Assembly (NCBI RefSeq): GCF_900101505.1
Contig: NZ_FMZI01000011.1
Location: forward strand, 1 to 64,000
Source of the DNA: Antarctobacter albus
GTDB taxonomy: Bacteria; Pseudomonadota; Alphaproteobacteria; Rhodobacterales; Rhodobacteraceae
Direction: 5' to 3'
DNA length: 64,000 bases
Position 1 is the stretch's first letter. The number at the start of each line of letters is the position of its first letter. The notes under the pieces are model-generated. The model made no database searches. It was given only the letters and a program-made list of their open reading frames with translations, and was not told the DNA's origin. This document shows positions 25,755 to 33,650 of the stretch, piece after piece. The translations under genes and the position numbers were made by a program.

Positions 25755-27182
25755 GTGCAGCTGTACGAAGCGCAGTTCATAATCAACGGGCGATCCGTGG
25801 CAGCGGGCGCCGGAGCGGCCTTTGAACGGCGCGGCCCCGTCTCGGACGCGGTGATCACCCGCGCCGCGGCCGGACGCGCGGCAGAAGCCCGCGAGGCGGC
25901 GGCGGCCGCCGCCGGCGCCTTTGCCGGATGGGCCGCCACCCCCGCCGCAGACCGCGTCGCAATCCTGACCCGTGCCGCCGACATGCTGGAGGCCCGCGCC
26001 GACGAGATCGTGGCAATTGCCTGCAACGAGGTCGGCTCTTCGCCCGACTGGGTGCGGTTCAACGCCGGGATCGCGGCCTCGATGCTGCGCCAGACGCGCG
26101 ACCTGGCCAAGGCGCTGGACAGCGGCCCGCAACGCGAGGGCGACAACATCCTGCGCCGCCGTCCTGCCGGTGTCGTGCTGGGGATCGCGCCCTGGAACGC
26201 GGCGGTGGCACTGGCCGTCCGCGCGCTGGCCGCGCCGCTGGCCTGTGGCAATACCGTGGTTCTCAAGGGGTCGGAACTGTGCCCAAAAACGCATGAATGG
26301 GTGGCCGAGGTCATCAACCTCGCCGGGCTGCCCGACGGTGTCCTGAACTACATCACCAATGCGCCCGACCATGCCGAGGAGGTCGTCGAGACGCTGATCG
26401 CCCATCCCGCCGTGCGGCGCATCAACTTTACCGGCTCCACCCGTGTCGGACGCGAGATCGCCGTGGCCGCCGCGCGCCATCTCAAACCCTGCCTGCTGGA
26501 ACTGTCGGGCAAAGGGACGATGATCGTGCTGGCCGATGCCGACCTGGAGGCCGCCGCCCGCGCCGCAGCGCATGGCAGTTTCTTCAACCAGGGCCAGATC
26601 TGCATGTCGACCGAACGGATCCTGGTCGAGGACAGCGTGGCCGATGCCTTTGTCGAACGCTTCCGGACCGAGGCCGAGACCCTGCGCTTTCACCCCGGCA
26701 AAACGCCACTGGGCACGCTCATCAATCCCGCCGCCGCAGTGCGCATCGGTGCGCTGGTCGAGGATGCCCAGGCAAAGGGCGCCACGCTGGTCACGGGCGG
26801 CGAGCTTTCGGCGGGCAGCATCCAGCCGACGATCCTGGATCACGTGGCGCCGGGGATGCGCCTCTATTCCGAAGAGGCCTTTGGCCCAGTGGCGGGCGTG
26901 GTCCGCGTCGGCGACCGGGACGAGGCGCTGGCGCTGGCCAACGACACGGACTTCGGCCTCGTCGCCTCGGTCTTTACCGCCGACACCGGCGCCGCACTGG
27001 ACATGCTGGCGCGGATCGAGGTCGGCATCGGCCAGGTCAACGGGTCGACCGTACACGACGATCCGACCATGCCCTTTGGCGGGGTCAAGGCCTCGGGCTA
27101 TGGCCGGTTCGGCGGCACCGAGGCGCTGCGCGAATTCACGGAATGCCAATGGATCGCCGTGAACGGCGGCGGAAAAACATAA
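25755..27182 (+). CDS. Aromatic aldehyde dehydrogenase (vanillin/salicylaldehyde type)
   Basis: A roughly 475-residue ALDH. Motifs: Asn in GIAPWNAAVALA, coenzyme site FTGSTRVGREIAVAAARH, general base Glu in LELSGKGTMIVLADAD and nucleophile Cys in NQGQICMSTERILV, then PFGGVKASGYGRFGG. The QGQICMSTER form is common in salicylaldehyde, vanillin and benzaldehyde dehydrogenases. The start is unclear: a TTG at 25743, GTG at 25755, or even CTG at 25761, which is best spaced from AAGGGGAGG (25747-25755); no ATG fits. It heads the plus-strand uptake and oxidation run. Confidence 0.87.
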   Translation: MQLYEAQFIINGRSVAAGAGAAFERRGPVSDAVITRAAAGRAAEAREAAAAAAGAFAGWAATPAADRVAILTRAADMLEARADEIVAIACNEVGSSPDWVRFNAGIAASMLRQTRDLAKALDSGPQREGDNILRRRPAGVVLGIAPWNAAVALAVRALAAPLACGNTVVLKGSELCPKTHEWVAEVINLAGLPDGVLNYITNAPDHAEEVVETLIAHPAVRRINFTGSTRVGREIAVAAARHLKPCLLELSGKGTMIVLADADLEAAARAAAHGSFFNQGQICMSTERILVEDSVADAFVERFRTEAETLRFHPGKTPLGTLINPAAAVRIGALVEDAQAKGATLVTGGELSAGSIQPTILDHVAPGMRLYSEEAFGPVAGVVRVGDRDEALALANDTDFGLVASVFTADTGAALDMLARIEVGIGQVNGSTVHDDPTMPFGGVKASGYGRFGGTEALREFTECQWIAVNGGGKT

Positions 27183-27198
27183 CCGGGAGGAGACCAAG

Positions 27199-28401
27199 AT
27201 GAATCGCAGAACGATACTGGGAACCGTGGCGGCGCTGACGCTGGCCACCGGGTTGGCCGGCACCGCGCTGGCGCAGGACACGCTGAAAATCGGCGCGGTC
27301 GGTCCCAAGACCGGGCCGCTGGCCGGCGGCGCAGAGGTCAGCTTCTGGCCGAACGTCCAGCTCTGGGCGCATGACGTGAACGCCGCCGGCGGGATCGACG
27401 TGGGCGGCACCAAGTACATGGTCGAAATCATCGAGTACGACGACCAGACCAACCCGGGCGAGACCATCAAGGCGGTGCAGCGCCTGGCCACCCAGGACAA
27501 GGCGGATTTCGTCCTTGCCCCCTATTCCACAGGTCTCAACATCGCTTCGGCGCCGATCTTTCAGCGCTACGGCTACCCGATGATCACGCATACCGCGATC
27601 TCGGACCAGATCGAGGATCTGTCGAACAAGTTTCCCAACATGTACTTCCTGCTGGGCGGTGCCACCGGCCTCGCGGGCGGCGTGGTCGAGGTGCTGAGCG
27701 ACATGCGCGAAGCGGGCGAGATCGGCAGCACCGTGGCGATGGTCAATGTCGCCGACGCATTTGGCATCGAACTGGCAGAGGCGGCGCGGCCCAGAATGGC
27801 CGAGGCCGGGTTCGAGATCGTCTATGACAATTCCTACCCGCTGGGCACGCAGGATCTCTCGCCGGTGATCAAGGGCGCCAAGGCGGCCGAGCCGGACGCC
27901 TTTGTCGCCTTTTCCTATCCGCCCGACACCTTCGGGCTGACCGAACAGGCCAAGATCGCCGGACTGGCCCCCAAGGCCTTCTACACCGCCGTCGCCACCG
28001 CCTTTCCGGCCTACGCGGGGCGCTTTGGCGCAGCGGCAGAGGGCGTTCTGGGCGCGGGTGGCATCCATGCCGATGGCGACGCATTCAAGGAGTACGCCGC
28101 GCGCCACATGGAAGTGACCGGCCAGGCGCCGGACTTCTGGGCCTCGGCGCCCACCTATGCCTCGTTCCAGATTCTGCAGATGGCGATCGAGGGCGCCGGC
28201 ACCACGGACCGCGAGAAGGTGGCCGAATACATCGCCGACAACAGCTTTGACACGATCATCGGCCCCATCGACTGGGACGAGAACAACGCCAATGCGAAAT
28301 ACTGGACCGTGGGCCAGTGGCAGGGCGGCGTGTTCAAGGGCGTCGCCTCGACGGGCCGTGACGGCGCCGTGGCGGCCATGCCCAAGACCGGCTGGGAGTA
28401 A
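27199..28401 (+). CDS. ABC transporter substrate-binding protein (LivK-type)
   Basis: A 400-residue periplasmic binding protein of the branched-chain amino acid/amide family. Residues 1-25 are a signal peptide cut after ALA/Q. The mature N-terminus DTLKIGAVGPKTGPLAGGAE and GGTKYMVEIIEYDDQTNPGETIKAVQRL (in parts, about 68-95) are typical. Members of this subfamily often bind aromatic acids instead of amino acids, and the two aldehyde dehydrogenases in the same run favour that here. GGGAGGAG precedes the ATG at 27199. Confidence 0.9.
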   Translation: MNRRTILGTVAALTLATGLAGTALAQDTLKIGAVGPKTGPLAGGAEVSFWPNVQLWAHDVNAAGGIDVGGTKYMVEIIEYDDQTNPGETIKAVQRLATQDKADFVLAPYSTGLNIASAPIFQRYGYPMITHTAISDQIEDLSNKFPNMYFLLGGATGLAGGVVEVLSDMREAGEIGSTVAMVNVADAFGIELAEAARPRMAEAGFEIVYDNSYPLGTQDLSPVIKGAKAAEPDAFVAFSYPPDTFGLTEQAKIAGLAPKAFYTAVATAFPAYAGRFGAAAEGVLGAGGIHADGDAFKEYAARHMEVTGQAPDFWASAPTYASFQILQMAIEGAGTTDREKVAEYIADNSFDTIIGPIDWDENNANAKYWTVGQWQGGVFKGVASTGRDGAVAAMPKTGWE

Positions 28402-28408
28402 GCCCTTC

Positions 28409-28435
28409 CCGGCCCCGGGTGCATCCCGGGGCCGG
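28409..28435 (+). other. Strong intercistronic hairpin between livK- and livH-type genes
   Basis: CCGGCCCCGGG (28409-28419) and CCCGGGGCCGG (28425-28435) form a perfect 11-bp stem around TGCAT. It follows the binding-protein stop codon and has no T-tract, so it more likely protects the upstream mRNA end than terminates. Confidence 0.6.
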
Positions 28436-28452
28436 AGCGGCACGGACACGAC

Positions 28453-29319
28453 ATGGACATCCTGATTACCGGGCTACTTCTGGGCGGCACCTATGCGCTG
28501 ATCGCGATGGGGCTGAACCTGCAATACGGCATCGCGCGGATCATGAACCTCGCCAACGGCGAGTTCCTGGTCGCCGGGGGCTTTGCCGCCTTCTGGTTCT
28601 ACACCGCGGGCCAGGTCAGCCCGCTGCTGACCATCTTCATCGTGGCGCCGCTGGCCTTTGCGCTGAACTGGCTGATCTACGTGGTCATGCTGCGCCCGCT
28701 GGTGCGGCGCGCGAAATCGCGCGGCCAGCTGGAGGTGGACGCGATCCTCACCACCTTCGGGCTGTCCTTTCTCTCTGTCGGCGTGATGCTGGCGCTCTTT
28801 GGCGGCGACTATTTCAGCTATTCCTACCTCGCCCGCCCGGTGCAGATCCTTGGCGATACCTTTGCACTGAACCGGCTCACCGCCGCCGTCGCCGCCGTGC
28901 TGATCTGCGGCGGCCTGTGGCTTTGGCTCAACCGGTCGCGCGCGGGCATGTCGATCCGGGCCATTGCCGTCGCGCCCGACAGCGCGCGGCTGGTGGGGAT
29001 CGACGTGCCGCGCCTCTCGGCGCTGGCCTTTGCGCTTGGCGGCGCCGTGACGGCGGTGGGCGGATCGCTGATCTCGACCTTCCTGACGCTGGATGCCTCG
29101 ACCGGCGTTCTCTTCACGCTCAAGGCGCTGGTCATCGTCATCATGGGCGGCGTCGGCGACGTGCGCGGCACCATCGTCGCGGCGCTGATGCTGGGCCTGC
29201 TGGAAACCTTCGTGGCCACGGTGATCGACCCCGGCCTGACACTGGCCGCCGCCTACCTGATGTTCGTCCTCATCCTGCTGTTCCGCCCGCAGGGCCTGTT
29301 CGGGAGAAAGACCGCATGA
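28453..29319 (+). CDS. ABC transporter permease (LivH-type)
   Basis: A 288-residue inner-membrane permease with about eight hydrophobic segments. GLNLQYGIARIMNLANGEFLVAGGF is the family N-terminal signature (within residues 20-46), and GGSLISTFLTLDASTG with IVIMGGVGDVRGTIVAALMLG forms the coupling region that meets the ATPases. It forms the channel with the LivM-type partner, whose start overlaps its stop (ATGA). Confidence 0.9.
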   Translation: MDILITGLLLGGTYALIAMGLNLQYGIARIMNLANGEFLVAGGFAAFWFYTAGQVSPLLTIFIVAPLAFALNWLIYVVMLRPLVRRAKSRGQLEVDAILTTFGLSFLSVGVMLALFGGDYFSYSYLARPVQILGDTFALNRLTAAVAAVLICGGLWLWLNRSRAGMSIRAIAVAPDSARLVGIDVPRLSALAFALGGAVTAVGGSLISTFLTLDASTGVLFTLKALVIVIMGGVGDVRGTIVAALMLGLLETFVATVIDPGLTLAAAYLMFVLILLFRPQGLFGRKTA

Positions 29320-30251
29320 GCGCGCGTGACTGGCAAGGCCTGTCGATCTCCGCCGTCCTCTTGGCACTGGCCGCCTGCCTGCCGCTTCTGGGCGACGACT
29401 ATTACCTGACCATCGGCGTGACCATCGCCATGTATACCGTGCTGGCCACCAGCTGGGCACTGTTTTCCGGGCCGACGCACTACATCTCGCTCGCCACTGC
29501 GGCCTTTTTCGGCCTTGGCACCTATTGCACGGCGCTGGGGATCGAGAACGGGCTGAGCTACTGGATGACGCTGCCCATCGCCGCGGTGCTGGGCGCGCTG
29601 GTGGCCGGGCTAGTCGGGATCGCGACACTGCGCCTGTCGGGCGTCTATTTCGTAATCTTCACCCTGGGCCTGTCGGAACTGGTCCGCCAGATCGTGACAT
29701 GGGCGCAGAATGTCTCGGGCCAGAAGGGACTATATGTCCTGACCGAGATCACCGAGGCACATATCTACTGGCAGCTTCTGGGCCTGGGCGCACTGGTCTA
29801 CCTGGCGGGCTGGGCCATCGGGCGGTCGCGGCTGGGCTTTGCCCTGCGCATCATTGGCGACGACGAGGAAGTTGCCCGGCACTCCGGCATCAACACCGCC
29901 CGCGCCAAGGTACTGCTGTTCATGGTCTCGGGCGCGACGGCATCGGTTGTCGGGGGGATGCTGGCCCCGCGCTACATCTACATCGAACCCTCGACCGCCT
30001 TCACGCCGATGCTGTCCTTTCTCGTGGTCATCATGGCGCTGCTGGGCGGGGTCGGGCGGCTCTGGGGGCCGATCGTGGGCGTGATCCCCTTCACCCTGCT
30101 GTGGGAGGCGATCTCGGCCAGTTTCCCCAACCAGACCACACTTTTGCTGGGCTTCAGCTTTCTGGTGATCGTCTACCTTCTGCCGCGCGGGTTCGTCGGC
30201 CTGCTGGAAGGACTGCGGCGGCGCGTCCTGCAGCGGGAGGCCTACGCATGA
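29316..30251 (+). CDS. ABC transporter permease (LivM-type)
   Basis: A 311-residue inner-membrane permease. SLATAAFFGLGTYCTA, LRLSGVYFVIFTLGLSELVRQI and the coupling loop VIMALLGGVGRLWGPIVGVIP are LivM features. A long open frame runs in from 28419, but the ATG at 29316, overlapping the stop of the preceding permease, gives the normal start. Its own stop overlaps the ATPase start. Confidence 0.9.
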   Translation: MSARDWQGLSISAVLLALAACLPLLGDDYYLTIGVTIAMYTVLATSWALFSGPTHYISLATAAFFGLGTYCTALGIENGLSYWMTLPIAAVLGALVAGLVGIATLRLSGVYFVIFTLGLSELVRQIVTWAQNVSGQKGLYVLTEITEAHIYWQLLGLGALVYLAGWAIGRSRLGFALRIIGDDEEVARHSGINTARAKVLLFMVSGATASVVGGMLAPRYIYIEPSTAFTPMLSFLVVIMALLGGVGRLWGPIVGVIPFTLLWEAISASFPNQTTLLLGFSFLVIVYLLPRGFVGLLEGLRRRVLQREAYA

Positions 30252-30985
30252 GCGCGCCCACCGTCCTCTCCCTACGCGGCGCAACCAAGCGGTTCGGCGG
30301 CCTTGTCGCGGTCAGCGATCTCGATTTCGACGTGACCGAACACGAGGTCATGGGGCTGATCGGCCCCAACGGTTCGGGCAAATCGACGACGCTGAACCTG
30401 ATCTCGGGCGCCCTGCCCGTCACCTCGGGGACGATCACGCTGCGCGGCACGCCGATCACGGCGCTGTCGGCCCAGGCCATCGCCCGACGCGGCGTGGCGC
30501 GGACCTTTCAACTGGTGCGCCTGCTGCCCTCGATGACCGTCCTCGACAACGTGCGCGCAGGCGCCGTGTTCGGCCATCGCCGCCGCTGGGGGCACGAGGC
30601 AGAGGCGCACGCAATGCGGATGCTGGAAACCGTGGGGTTGCAGCGGCGCGCGCAGGCCCATGTGGGCGAGCTGACCTATATCGACACCAAGCGCGTGGAA
30701 CTGGCCCGCGTGCTGGCCTCGGACCCCAAGGTGCTGCTGCTGGACGAATGGCTGGCGGGGCTGAACCCGACGGAACTGGAAGAAGGGATCGCCCTGATCC
30801 GCCGGTTGCGCGACGAGGGGCTCACGATCATCCTCGTCGAACACGTGATGGACGCCATCCGCTCGCTCTGCGACCGCTGCGTGGTCATGTCCTCGGGCAC
30901 CCGGATCGCCGAGGGCACGCCGGAGGAGGTGCTTTCGGACCCCGAGGTGATCCGCGCCTACCTGGGGGATGACGAGGATGCTTGA
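30248..30985 (+). CDS. ABC transporter ATPase (LivG-type) with divergent signature motif
   Basis: A 245-residue ABC ATPase. Walker A is GPNGSGKST (39-47), the Q-loop lies in ARTFQLVRLL, Walker B is VLLLDEWLAGLN (162-173) and the H-loop His is in IILVEHVMDAI. The ABC signature, normally LSGGQ or LPYGQ, reads LTYID (142-146), so its glycine is missing. The partner LivF-type ATPase has a normal signature, so the heterodimer would have one standard and one divergent ATP site. Part of the aromatic-type uptake operon. Confidence 0.88.
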   Translation: MSAPTVLSLRGATKRFGGLVAVSDLDFDVTEHEVMGLIGPNGSGKSTTLNLISGALPVTSGTITLRGTPITALSAQAIARRGVARTFQLVRLLPSMTVLDNVRAGAVFGHRRRWGHEAEAHAMRMLETVGLQRRAQAHVGELTYIDTKRVELARVLASDPKVLLLDEWLAGLNPTELEEGIALIRRLRDEGLTIILVEHVMDAIRSLCDRCVVMSSGTRIAEGTPEEVLSDPEVIRAYLGDDEDA

Positions 30986-32150
30986 GGTCCGCAACCTGTC
31001 GGCCAGCTATGGCCAGCACCGCGCGCTGGAGGACGCCAGCCTGCGGGTCGGCAAGGGCGAGATCGTGGTGATCCTGGGCGCCAATGGCGCGGGCAAGTCC
31101 ACCCTGCTCAAGGCGCTCTCGGGCATCTGCGAGGGCCGAGCGACGGGATCGGTGACGCTGGACGGCGAAGAGCTGATCGGTCAGCGCCCCGACCGCATCG
31201 TCGAGGCGGGCCTTGCGCTGGTCCCCGAGGGGCGCGGCGTCTTTGGCGACCTGACGGTGCAGGAAAACCTGCTTTTGGGCGCCTATGCCAAACGCGCCCG
31301 CGACGACGAGGCGGCCAACGTCGACCGGGTGCTTGGCCTGTTCCCCAAGCTGGGGGAACGCCGCCGGCAGGTGGTGCGCACGATGTCGGGGGGCGAACAG
31401 CAGATGGTCGCCATCGGGCGGGCAATGATGTCCAGCCCACAAGTGCTGGCGCTGGACGAACCCTCGCTGGGGCTGTCACCGCTCTTATGCAAGGAGTTGT
31501 TCAACAGCCTCAAGGCGGTGCGCGAGACGGGCGTGGGCGTGTTGCTGGTGGAACAGAACGCCCGGCAGAGCCTGCGGATCGCCGACCGGGGATACCTGCT
31601 GGAAAACGGCAGCATCGTGCACGAGGACAGCGCCGCGGCGCTGGCGCGTGACCCGGCGGTGCAAAAGGCCTACCTCGGCGGCGGCGGACAGGCTGCGCCG
31701 CACCCGGCCCCGTCCAGACCCGCGACACCCGCCGCGCCAAGGCCCCGCTCCGGCCCCTCGCCCAGCGAGATCGCCGCCGCCGCCATCGGGCACGTCAGCC
31801 CGCCGCCGCGCCCTGTCCGGCCCGACCCCGCGAGGGCACCGGCGCAACCCGCGCCCCCGGCCCCGCAACCGGTGCCACAGGCGGCTCCGAAACAGGCCCC
31901 GACCGGGGCGCCGGACGTGGGCGCGCTGGTCGCCCGGGCCAGCGCGATGGCCTCGCGCCGGACCAACGGCCACCTGCCGACCCGGCCCGCCACGAAACCC
32001 GCCCAGCCGGCGCCCGCACCGGCCACGCCACGCCCCCCCATGCCCGATCTCGGCCCTTCGACCGACCGACTGCGCGCCATGCTGGACGAAATCGAAACCG
32101 CCGCCCGCCGCGCCGAGACCTACCGGCCCGGCCCGACAAGGAGAGAATGA
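30978..32150 (+). CDS. ABC transporter ATPase (LivF-type) with 150-residue Pro/Ala-rich C-terminal extension
   Basis: A 390-residue protein. Residues 1-236 are a complete LivF ATPase: Walker A GANGAGKST, signature MSGGEQQMVAIGRAM, Walker B VLALDEPSLGLSP, H-loop LLVEQNARQS. LivF proteins normally stop near residue 235-240; this one continues for about 154 residues rich in Pro, Ala and Arg, ending in a likely helix (STDRLRAMLDEIETAARRAE). The tail is in frame, GC-rich like its neighbours, and runs right up to the next gene. The ATG at 30978 is favoured over 30969 by its spacing from GGGGG. Confidence 0.88.
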   Translation: MLEVRNLSASYGQHRALEDASLRVGKGEIVVILGANGAGKSTLLKALSGICEGRATGSVTLDGEELIGQRPDRIVEAGLALVPEGRGVFGDLTVQENLLLGAYAKRARDDEAANVDRVLGLFPKLGERRRQVVRTMSGGEQQMVAIGRAMMSSPQVLALDEPSLGLSPLLCKELFNSLKAVRETGVGVLLVEQNARQSLRIADRGYLLENGSIVHEDSAAALARDPAVQKAYLGGGGQAAPHPAPSRPATPAAPRPRSGPSPSEIAAAAIGHVSPPPRPVRPDPARAPAQPAPPAPQPVPQAAPKQAPTGAPDVGALVARASAMASRRTNGHLPTRPATKPAQPAPAPATPRPPMPDLGPSTDRLRAMLDEIETAARRAETYRPGPTRRE

Positions 32151-33626
32151 ATGCTCGACGCACCCAACGTCTCCCCCACCATCCGGGGCATGTACATCGG
32201 CGGCCAGTGGGTCCCGGCCGCCCGCACCTTCGACGACCTCAACCCGTCGGACAATTCGCTGTACGCCCGCGTTCCGGACGGATCCGCACAGGACATGGAA
32301 CGCGCCATCGAGGCCGCGCAGGCCGCCTTTCCAGAGTGGTCGAACAGGTCCTTCAAGGACCGCGCCAAGGCGCTTCTCAAGGTCGCCGAGGTCTGGGAAC
32401 GCCGCAAGGACGACTTCATCAACGCGGTGATGTACGAGGGCGGCGGATGGTACGGCAAGGGCGTCTTCGAGGCGGGCTTCGTGGCCGAGATCTTTCGCAC
32501 CTCTGCCTCACTTTGCTATCAATCCGTAGGCGAGGTGCTGCCCTCGGAACATGGCAAGGTGTCGATGGCGACGCGCTGGCCGCTGGGGGTCGTCGGTGTC
32601 ATCAGCCCCTGGAACATGCCCGGCATCCTGACCTCGCGCGGCTATGCCGCCGCGCTGGCCGCCGGGAATTGCGTGGTGCTCAAACCCTCTGAGGACACGC
32701 CTTATTCCGGCGGGCTCTACCACGCCGAAATCCTCGAAGAGGCGGGCATTCCCCCGGGCGTCTTCAACGTCGTGACCTGTTCGCGCGACAGCGTGGCCGA
32801 GGTGGGCGACACGCTGATCGAACACCCCTTGGTCAAGGGCGTCTCTTTCACCGGCTCGACCGCCGTGGGCCGCCACATCGCCGCCAAATGCGGCGCACAT
32901 CTCAAGAAATGCTGCGTCGAACTGGGCGGCAAGGACTCGATGATCGTGCTGGAGGACGCCGACCTCGACAAGGCCGCCGAGGCCGCGAACTTCGGCTGCT
33001 TCATGCACCAGGGCCAGGTCTGCATGTCGACCGAGAAACTGCTCGTGCACGAAAGCGTCTACGACACCTTCATGCAGAAATTCCTTGCCCGCGCGGGCAA
33101 GCTGCGCACCGGGCACGTCAACGACAAGGCCAACACCATCGGCCCGATGGTCAACACCCGGCAGGCGCATCGCGTCAAGGCGCTGATCGACGACGCGGTG
33201 GCGCGCGGCGCGCGGGTCGATCTGGGCGGCAAGGCCTGGGACAACTTCGTCGAACCCACGGTGCTGTCCAACATCTCGACCGAGATGGACATCTGGCACG
33301 ACGAGACCTTTGGCCCCGTGGTCATGGTCTGCCCCTTCCGCACCGAGGAGGAGGCCGTCGCGCTGAACAACGACACGGAATATGGGCTGACCGCCGCGAT
33401 CTGGACCGCCGACGAGGCGCGCGCCCTGCGCATGGCCGAGAGGCTGGAAACCGGCATGGTCCACATCAACGACCAGAACATCAACGACGAGCCGCAGGTG
33501 CCCTTCGGCGGCGTCAAGGCCAGCGGCGTGGGCCGCTACGGCGGGCGCTGGTCGCTGGATGCCTTTACCGAATTGCGCTGGATCACGCTGGAACGCGGCG
33601 GGCGCCACTATCCGCCGGTCTTCTGA
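32151..33626 (+). CDS. Aldehyde dehydrogenase (benzaldehyde dehydrogenase-like)
   Basis: A 491-residue ALDH. GVISPWNMPGIL carries the oxyanion Asn, FTGSTAVGRHIAAKCGAHLKK binds coenzyme, VELGGKDSMIVLEDADLDKA holds the general base Glu, and HQGQVCMSTEKLLV the nucleophile Cys. The C-terminus FGGVKASGVGRYGGRWSLDAFTELRWITL is close in pattern to aromatic aldehyde dehydrogenases. Its ATG follows the LivF-type stop directly, with AAGGAGAG upstream, so it is cotranscribed with the importer and probably oxidises a derivative of the imported compound. Confidence 0.9.
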   Translation: MLDAPNVSPTIRGMYIGGQWVPAARTFDDLNPSDNSLYARVPDGSAQDMERAIEAAQAAFPEWSNRSFKDRAKALLKVAEVWERRKDDFINAVMYEGGGWYGKGVFEAGFVAEIFRTSASLCYQSVGEVLPSEHGKVSMATRWPLGVVGVISPWNMPGILTSRGYAAALAAGNCVVLKPSEDTPYSGGLYHAEILEEAGIPPGVFNVVTCSRDSVAEVGDTLIEHPLVKGVSFTGSTAVGRHIAAKCGAHLKKCCVELGGKDSMIVLEDADLDKAAEAANFGCFMHQGQVCMSTEKLLVHESVYDTFMQKFLARAGKLRTGHVNDKANTIGPMVNTRQAHRVKALIDDAVARGARVDLGGKAWDNFVEPTVLSNISTEMDIWHDETFGPVVMVCPFRTEEEAVALNNDTEYGLTAAIWTADEARALRMAERLETGMVHINDQNINDEPQVPFGGVKASGVGRYGGRWSLDAFTELRWITLERGGRHYPPVF

Positions 33627-33650
33627 GCGGCGCCCTGGGGAGGATTTGAC

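Noticed and set aside
28419-29315. Long open frame joined to the front of the LivM-type permease (610 residues in all)
   Set aside because: It overlaps the whole LivH-type permease in another frame; the composition (His/Arg/Ala-rich) is that of a shadow frame in GC-rich DNA.
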